The translations under genes and the position numbers were made by a program. Positions 56,602 to 64,000 of a stretch of 64,000 nt of DNA are shown one piece after another. The stretch is from contig JAKLMB010000008.1 of NCBI GenBank assembly GCA_022813625.1, forward strand, positions 558,001 to 622,000. Direction: 5' to 3'. Under the pieces are notes generated by a model. The model was not told where the DNA came from and made no database searches. It saw only the letters and a program-made list of their open reading frames with translations. How positions within the stretch are numbered: the stretch's first letter is position 1; every line of letters begins with the position of its first letter. Origin of the DNA: Aaosphaeria pasadenensis. Its lineage: Eukaryota; Ascomycota; Dothideomycetes; Pleosporales.

Positions 56602-59600
56602 TGTGAAGGTCGAGTTCGGGTTCTCGAGCAGGGTTTAGGCTGGTGAAATGATGGAACTCGCTCGTAGCTTAGCGTTCGCAATTGCTAGGAGGGTGTAGAC
56701 AGGCAAGCGAGTTGAAGAAGCCTTGGGCGTATGTGTTATCAGGGAGTAGGGTTCGCGAAGAGGAGACAGGTCGAATTGAGTGGAATTGGATCGATTGGGT
56801 CCGTCCGTCGTGATGTGTGGAAGATACTGTAGCGAGTGTCTGACAGGGATTGGCAACCGGCGTCGAGGGGTACAGTGTATGTACGGTAATGGCGCGGTGC
56901 GTAGTGTAAGTGGCCCTGGGTATGCGTGCACTGTGATATGTGTGGTGGATTGGGTTGGGTTGAGTTGAGTATAGACTCGGTATTGAGAGTGGCAGAATAC
57001 AAAAGTAAGATGGGATGCTGCAAGTGGGATGTTTCGTCAAATCTTGGCGTGGGGCGCTTTGTCCCCCTCTCTCTCTACTATGAACTCTCCTCCCTACTAT
57101 TATTACCTCGTTTGGCTAACAGTCTACGGAGCACCTATGAGTTCATCCCATTTCATCCATCCCATCCCATCTCCAAGCTCTTCGTCCCATTATCCCCCCT
57201 GTCCTTGATGGTTACACTCGTACTCGTGCAACAATCCTGAACTATACAACTCAGCCGAACCAACATCAGGCTAGCATGATTCATGACATGTCATTCACAC
57301 GGCACGCACACACGGCACGCACACACGGCTATCGGGATCCCTGGTCGTGCCGAATCTCGGGAAACAGAGTTTGGATTCAATGCGTTGGTCCTTTTCGTCC
57401 TAAGAAAATCTCGAACCGTGGACGGGGACGGGTTCAATCACAAGTGACTTATCGGCACGAGATTCAATCCATCCTTCCACACAGCACGGAGTGACTACCG
57501 TACCCTACTAGCTGGCCCTCTCCCTCCAACCATAACACCTTCCAACCTCGGATCTGGGGATGATTCAGTTAGATTCTCTCCTTCGTCTAGTACATTTACT
57601 GCCTTAGTGCTCAAACAAACCGCCCCTTTGTTGGATCTGGTTGGTAACATCCGACCTGCGATCCGTTCAAGCGTGTCTTGTCATCTTGAGCTCCTTGATA
57701 TCGTCCATTCACAGCCATTGACACCCATTTCCTCGCCTCTCAATCAAATGTCCCTGCTCTACTCTCCCTCAAGGTTCAACCCCGTCCCGGCTAAAGTTTT
57801 AAGGCAAGGCGCCACCAGTGCGGTAATAGTCCTCAGAGGTTGATTGATTGATTGATCGATCAAATCAGCCCGGTCAGGTCAGGTCGAGTCGAGCCAAAAT
57901 ATCCAGAGATGGCGGCCGTGACCGTCGGAGCCTCCCACTTACTGCTTACTCCTGCGGCGAGGCCGATGGGAAAAGAAAAGGAAAGAGAGGGAAAGTGACC
58001 AAAAGAACGCCTTATTGCATATCATTCTCTTTGTCTTGCGGCGTTGCCCCCTCCTCACCGATCTGTTCCAGGAAATGTGAACCCTAGAATTGGGTCGACG
58101 TTAATCCTCACCCCATAGCAGCAACATTGATGTCTTTCTGATTTTTAGCGCCACGGCTTAGACATGCTCCAAAGATCCGGTCGCCCAATTCCCAGAACCA
58201 CCACCTCAACCCCCAGTTCCCAATCCCAGAGTTTGCTTCTCCTACATTGGCCCCTTGCCGCATCTTGCATCTGCCGAACGCCTTCTTACTCGTCTGCAGG
58301 CCACATGTGCAGGCTCTGAATTCGTGCTGATACCATGTAGGACACGGCCGGTAACGTGGTCGTAAGGGCCCCTTGCATGTTTGCAACTGTCCCGTTGCAA
58401 TGCTTCCTGCTTGCTCTTCCATTATTCGTTGGCTGTTACACCAGGACCGCTCGCTTGCTGTCACATGATGTAAAGCTGATCCCAGCCCTGCTTTTACACG
58501 GAACTCTCTTACACATCTCTTCGATCCAATCTCGTACTCAGGCGGGCCCATCATTCCCTCGAGCAACACATAGCACACTAAAATAGCCTGTGTCCACACC
58601 GCCTAAGGGCATTGCATGTGTCTAAATCCAGTACAGGTCTAGGTAGATGGCTGTAGCGATGCCTATCGGTGTGGTCTGCCGTCCACAAACATTCCTGTCT
58701 CTCCGCATGGTTCCATTCAGATGCACTCGGGCCGCTCTGCTCACCTTTTGCCCATCAGTCCCGGTAGTTAGTAGGAATGCTAAGAGGGTAGCATGGTACA
58801 CGCACATGTCCTGTACCGTCCTCAGACCTCACCTATCCTGTAATAAGCGATAGGAGCAACTCAACTTTCCATTATCGAGCCCCCCACGTTCAGAAGCATC
58901 AATTTACCTTTTCGGAATCCTTCCGGAAAATTGCCTGTCGCTCTACTGATTTTCAAAGCACTGATTCGGCAACAATCGGTGCATTGTCCCAGAGCGCATG
59001 CGGCGTATAGCGGTAATAGATCCAGTGACGTGGGCCTGTAGGCGACCCAGCCAACCATACATATCTACTGATGCGGCGCGAGCTGGGTTGCCTGCACCTT
59101 GGAAGCCGTCATTATTATACTGTATTCTTCAGGTCCAAACAATCAACGCACCCTCGACGTTCTTGACTTCCTTCTTTGGGTACGCCCTGCATATTTGCCA
59201 TGAGGGCATCGTAAAATAGTGTCCAGCCACTGGCGTCGGCATTATCTGCTCCTGGTTCTGCAGTTACACAGCAACTTCAAACGGCTATCACGTCAAGCCG
59301 CGAATCATAGTGGCGACGAATGGCATGGTCATGAAGATCTACGGCCCGGCCGTATCTTTGCCTGCGTCAGAATTCAGCTTGCTTGGCCGCAGTGCGCTAA
59401 AATGTTCGATTTGGTACCAATTCGTCAACCTGCAGATGGTTTGCAAGATGTGACTTTTGGGGGGTAGGCTTTGTCTCTGTGCAAATAGCCTCGCAAAACC
59501 CCAGAAATACCTCGAAGTGGAACGGAGGGAGACCCTTCAACGTTGCACTATTACGGCCCGAGGATAGTAATCGACTAAGACCGGTAAACCGACGAGGCTT

Positions 59601-60013
59601 GATTATGCTCAAAATCGGGGTCAGATGGCTGCACATGACATGACCAACCCATCCGGAGACTGCCTGCCACGTCTTAGCTGGACCACGCAGGCTCCTAGCA
59701 ATTGACATAAAAGAGTCGGTGAGTAGCCTCGTTGCTGTTCTTTGATCATTATCGGACCCTTCCTCTTTCACATTGCGATTTTCTGGCTCACTAAGTTGAA
59801 CCATTCCGTTAGCGTACTTCACTACGACGCCCCAACTCAACCACAACCCCAACCACAACACTGCCATCCATATAGCTCAACATTCACTATTCTGGTAAGC
59901 TGCATTTTGACAACTTTCCATTCACTTGTATTCCATCATCCCGCTAAATTTGTATCAGCAACAATTTCCCAGGACTCAAGATTCACACCCGTTTCTACCT
60001 AGAATCCTTGGAA
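56602..60013. other. Intergenic, 3.4 kb, no gene recognised
   Basis: SEC65 promoter side (with CATCC/CCCAT-rich runs near 57140-57190) and aminotransferase promoter. A short tandem repeat lies at 57299-57329 and TTGATTGATTGATTGATCGATC at 57840-57861. A 156-codon minus frame (59397-59867) starts in CAACCACAACC repeats and is not supported. Confidence 0.5.
57299..57329. repeat. 13 bp tandem repeat, 2.4 copies
   Basis: Two perfect copies of ACGGCACGCACAC plus five bases of a third, in intergenic DNA. Confidence 0.9.
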
Positions 60014-61793
60014 ATGCCGATAGCATCCGACTCACTGTCACCAGTGGTTTCCACCATGGGCGGCAGGGCACAGGAGCAATTGACAGGAGATTCTCAAGAC
60101 TTGGACCAAAGCGTTGTCCTGCATCGAAATCTTAAGGAGTTGCCACCGACAATGGTCCGGGAAGAAGGTAATTACTTCTGGCTCGAGGATGGTCGCAAGA
60201 TTTTCGACGCCGCGACTGGCGCTGCCGTTGTCTGTATGGGCTATCACAATGCTCGCATCAATGAGGCCCTGGTACGACAGATCCAGGAAGGGCCCATGTA
60301 CTGTCCACAACTATCATACAGGACCCACATTGGCGAAAAGTATGGCAGGGAGTTGATCAATTCTACCGATGGCAAAATGTCGCTAGTCAGCTTTTACTCT
60401 TCAGGTAGGTGAGACTTCCCCCCAAATACGGTCTCTATCCTTATTTCACTCTTCCTCTCCTTTGCTAACTCCAGTAAGGCTCTGAGGCGTCCGAAGCCAG
60501 CTACAAGTGTGCTTGGCAATACCATCGCGAGGTTGACAAAGACTCGAAGCGCAACATCTTCATTGCCAGAGAGCATTCTTATCATGGGAACACGTTGTTT
60601 GCACTTTCAGTGAGTGGACACAAGGCTCGCCGCGCCATGTATGAGGATACGTTGGCAGAGAACGTTGCACGTGTTTCCGCCTACAATCCATACTTCAAAA
60701 GGCGCCCATATGAGACCGAAGACCAGTACACAGACCGTATGCTCGATGAACTTAAGACTAAATTCGAGACCCACCTCGGAAAGGTTGTTGCCTTCGTCGC
60801 TGAACCAATTGTGGGGGCGGTAAGTGACGAATCCTCTGCCAATCCAGCCTTTCCCCACTGCTATAACCGATCCACTGCCATGCGATCGTTTGAGACACTT
60901 CGCCCTGGGCGTATATTGATACAGTTATAGGCACTCGGATGTGTTCCTGCAGCAGCTCGATATTGGAAGGGGGTTAGGGCGCTCTGCGATCAGCACGGCG
61001 CTTTGCTCCTCTTCGACGAAGTGATGTGTGGCATGGGGCGTTGCGGCACGTTGCATGCATGGCAGCACCCAGATGTAGGAGTCGTCCCGGATATTCAAAC
61101 TGTCGGCAAGGGGCTTGGAGGCGGCTTCCCCATCTCAGGCATGCTTCTCAATCACCGCGTCGCAAAGGCTTTCAAGAAGGGTAGCGGTGAGTTCGCTCAT
61201 GGACACACCTACCAGGGCAATCCCTTGGGCTGTGCCGCCGGCCTTGAGGTCCTCAAGATCATCGAGGATGAGAATCTTCTCGAGAATGTGACTCGCATGG
61301 GAGAGCTTCTGCATCAGTGCCTCGAGGATTCCATTGGCTCGCACCCTAACGTCGGATACCTTCCAGGCAAAGGCCTTTTCCGGGGCGTAAGTCACTGCTG
61401 ACCATTCTGTCATCATTCATATGACTAACCATGATCAGATCATCTTTGTGGAGGACAAGGCTGGAAGGCAGCCTTTCCACCCGGAGCGCAAAATTGCCAC
61501 GAAATTCATGGACTTTGGTGAGTGAGCCAGTGAATGATTGCCATGTAACATCAAAGCTGACAATGCATGTCATCACAGCTCAGCGTGAGCCATATCTACT
61601 AAAGGTATACGCCGGTTCGGGCTCAAAGGATGGATACTGTGGCGACCACGCCCTTCTCGCTCCCGCGTACAACATCACTGAGGATGATGTCTATCATATC
61701 GTCACCCAGCTTACGATGGCCATCAACGACTTCTTCGTATTGGAGGAGGAAAATAAGCGTCTTCAGATGTTGAAGCATGCGCAGCATCTTTGA
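60014..61793 (+). CDS. Class III PLP-dependent aminotransferase
   Basis: Pyridoxal-phosphate enzyme of the omega-aminotransferase / ornithine-GABA group; donor and acceptor unknown. Five exons: 60014-60404, 60479-60819, 60931-61386, 61439-61517, 61579-61793; 1482 nt, 493 residues. Signatures: YFWLEDGRKIFDAATGAAVVCMGY, FYSSGSEASEASYK (phosphate-binding loop), HGNTLFALSVSG, EPIVGAALGCVP, LLLFDEVMCGMGR (cofactor Asp) and the Schiff-base lysine in TVGKGLGGGFP (about Lys304). HGHTYQGNPLGCAAGL follows. The acceptor of intron 1 is AAG and that of intron 5 CAG. No transit peptide is obvious, so cytosolic is likely. The upstream TTG at 60008 is not used; ATG at 60014 is the first Met. Confidence 0.92.
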
Positions 61794-62900
61794 GCGATCG
61801 GTACATACCACGGGAAGGCGTGACAAAAGAGGTCAGAGATAAGGATTCAAAAGGAGAAGAAAATTTGGTCTACTAGCGGATTCTGCGATACATGAAAACA
61901 AAAGTACGGTCACTGCTCCTTTCTGGGTAAATGAAAGAGTATGGAAGGACGGAAGCTGTAGATACACTGGGGTTTTTCCATCACGGATGGAAGAGACATC
62001 TGGCACCTGGAGATAGGACAGGAGAGGAGGTAATCTTTCTTTACTCCCCGGATTTTTTCCCCAATCACCACTTTCTTTTCTTGTACATTTTCGATTCTCC
62101 TAGTCGTCTCCAAAAACTTTCCTGAGTCTTTCATTCAGTCTGGGAGATAGAAAATCTTTCTCTGCTAAATGCTTCTGGGCGGACGGTTTTGCTATTGAGC
62201 AACAAACAGGCAGGTGGCTTTTGTGAATTTGAATGTCTGATTCTGTATGTATGTCTGTCTGTCTGTGTTTATTTGCCTCTCCTTTAGCGGTTCTCTGCTT
62301 GTTTTCCTTTCGTTCTCAGCGTGCTACCAGTTTCTTCCTGTCCTTTTTCGCCTTCTTCTACGCTTTGTTATTTCTCCCACTCTCGTCGTTTTCTACTGGT
62401 ATTTTATCACTCCTTCCAGCGTCTAGCAATTGATCCTTTCGGACTCTATAGGTTAACACGATAGCAAAACATAGCGTCAATGATTATATCGGCCTTCAAT
62501 CTCCACTCCGTGTCATATCACGTCTATCCCTTCCACCACCTCCTGTCAACGACGTGCGGGAATTCACCAATCTCTATATCAAGAAAAGTCCCAACCTTGA
62601 AGACTCGAAGATGCTACTTCCCCTGTCCATATCATCATATGCTTCTCCTCCCAGTCAATCACATTCCCAGAATTTTCTTTCTCTCTTTGTCTTCTTTGCG
62701 GATCGTCTATACAAACAACGTCATCACACAGTTTTCCGACGACTTTCCCCAGCGACCCAAAGGAACAAATCGAACATGGTGGGCCTCGAGTATCAGGTGT
62801 CACTACAACGTGCCCCTTTCACCCCTCTTATCACGCCTCACCTACACAATCCCCGTGAATCGTCAAGCATAGAACGTGAACTCACTTGCCTCAATAGCCA
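61794..62900. other. 3' flank and intergenic DNA after the aminotransferase
   Basis: T-rich on the plus strand with GTATGTATGTCTGTCTGTCTGT-like runs near 62245-62270. No gene recognised. Confidence 0.5.
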
Positions 62901-63493
62901 ATAATCGCACCACCACCACCCCACCGCCACTACCAATAGCACACATGAGGATGAAATGAAGTCACCATCGAGGTTTTGACAACAGTGCAGCCGGGGGTGC
63001 CTGGTCGATAATGGCGACGATAACAACATCAACGACATTAATAATGACAGCATCACTATTCACCAAAAAAAGGCAACAATGTCATTGACTTTAAGAACGA
63101 TGAGTTCAACAATGACACAGGCAACAATAAATTCAACAACGCTAAGACCAACTATATAATCACCCACGACAATACCACCTACCTAATCAAATCAACAACA
63201 CTCCAGCAACAACTTCAACGATGCCTTGGATGCAGTTCGCGATACCTTCGATAAACAAGATCGTGATGCCTCCGACCACCACGACAACGATGCCTTCAAC
63301 AACCACGACGACGACCAAGACAGGCTGGACAGGCTGGACAACCACGACAACCACTACATCACAGACCACTACAACAACAGCTACGGCATCAACAACCACC
63401 AGATTAACGACGACAACAATTACGACGAAGACAATCACTCCAATGGGGACATCCACGTCAAAGAAGACCTCAACTGTGACAAGTACGATTAGC
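62901..63493. repeat. Degenerate ACN-triplet (Thr-codon) low-complexity tract
   Basis: About 600 bp dominated by ACA/ACG/ACC/TCA triplets on the plus strand. One frame from an ATG at 63221 reads 124 codons, mostly Thr (PPTTTTTMPSTTTTTT then GWTGWTTTTTTT), ending at 63595. Upstream, similar Thr-rich pieces occur in shifting frames separated by stops. It could be a decayed mucin-like wall-protein gene or just a repeat-born sequence. The opposite strand is Val-rich and not credible. Confidence 0.6.
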
Positions 63494-63580
63494 TCGACGG
63501 CTCCAGGCACCTCGATGATCACAGTCATGTCGACGAATCCAGGCACCTCGACGATCACAGCCAGGTCGACGGAGTCAGCT
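63494..63580. repeat. 36 bp tandem repeat (12-residue unit if coding)
   Basis: Two copies (63494-63529, 63530-63565) plus part of a third starting TCGACGGAGTC. In the Thr-rich frame the units read STAPGTSMITVM and STNPGTSTITAR, the usual style of Ser/Thr-rich wall proteins. Confidence 0.8.
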
Positions 63581-63619
63581 AGTCGACGAGGATAGCGGAC
63601 TGAACGAGGACAAGCCCTC

Positions 63620-63697
63620 GACGAGGACAACTTCTCAACGAGCTGGACGAGGACAACTACTCAATGAGCTTGACGAGGACAAATCCTCAACGAGCAT
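63620..63697. repeat. 26 bp minisatellite, three copies
   Basis: Copies at 63620-63645, 63646-63671 and 63672-63697, each starting GACGAGGACAA. Period 26 shifts the frame at every copy, so it is unlikely to be coding. Confidence 0.85.
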
Positions 63698-64000
63698 ATC
63701 GAGCATCCCGGCACCACCCCATCACCTATCACCACCAAAACCCCCAGCATTTTATCAACCAAACCGGCATCTCCACCCTCCCCATACATAAACAGACCCA
63801 TACAACCTGACCCAGCCCTGTGTTTCTACCTCCTACCCACTGTGCTCCTCTCTGCTGTCTCCTACCCTTCAATCCACAGCAATTCAATGGAGCAATGAGA
63901 GAGGTGTTTACGTCCTCCGCAACCCACAACACCATCCCCGTCTCCTCCCCTACCACAAAAACAACGATGTGCAAGTCGAGTTCCAAGTCCTACTTCGCTT
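63698..64000. other. Window end, C/A-rich intergenic DNA
   Basis: CACC/CCAC-rich, with no supported gene. A gene extending past the edge cannot be excluded. Confidence 0.5.

Noticed and set aside
59397..59867. 156-codon minus frame
   Set aside because: Its hydrophobic start comes from CAACCACAACC repeats in the aminotransferase promoter; no signal or domain otherwise.
63187..63630. 147-codon Val-rich minus frame
   Set aside because: Direct product of ACN/GTN low-complexity DNA; not a plausible protein.

Overview
The window is nuclear DNA of a filamentous ascomycete (Pezizomycotina). Nearly all recognisable genes are split by short spliceosomal introns, mostly 47-90 bp, with GTAAGT/GTATGT/GTACGT-type donors and YAG acceptors. 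The gene families are fungal: an asco-laccase with a DSGL end, a DUF3455 secreted protein, a GPI-anchored cell-wall protein, a peroxisomal long-chain alcohol oxidase, a fungal FYVE protein and a lineage-type kinase-like gene. Intergenic stretches of 1-5 kb with microsatellites are frequent. The class cannot be fixed from the sequence alone; Dothideomycetes or a related class is a guess. No tRNA, rRNA, CRISPR, insertion sequence or intact transposon was seen.

Layout. 0-15 kb is accessory in flavour: a truncated SDR oxidoreductase, a GPI-anchored surface protein, a 9-exon oligopeptide transporter, a 7-exon secreted laccase and a secreted PAF-acetylhydrolase-like protein that has lost its catalytic Ser and His. 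16-21 kb holds housekeeping tRNA dihydrouridine synthase DUS1 and a two-exon FYVE protein whose PI3P-binding domain is interrupted by a 738 bp intron. 21-28 kb is gene-poor, with simple repeats, a cluster of TACGGAGTA-type palindromes and a decayed kinase-like gene. 28-37 kb carries a fatty-alcohol oxidase ending in the peroxisomal signal AKL, a GNAT acetyltransferase, prefoldin subunit 4 and an MFS exporter. 36.7-43.2 kb has two divergent trafficking genes, VPS3 (CORVET) and COY1/CASP (Golgi), sharing a 0.4 kb promoter. 43-54 kb has a DUF3455 secreted protein, the GPI-anchor enzyme GPI3, the 60S helicase DBP6 (divergent from GPI3) and a secreted aspartic protease. 54-64 kb has SEC65 (SRP), a class III aminotransferase and a Thr-codon-rich low-complexity tract at the edge.

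The genes do not form an obvious biosynthetic cluster. They mix secretory-pathway housekeeping genes (SEC65, GPI3, VPS3, COY1, FYVE) with secreted or surface proteins (laccase, protease, PAF-AH-like, DUF3455, GPI protein) and transporters. For multi-exon genes the exon boundaries were worked out by hand; each chain closes in frame with a whole number of codons. No fully new system was found; the best leads are the double active-site loss in the PAF-AH-like protein, the kinase relic, the long intron in the FYVE gene and a GC-AG intron in GPI3.
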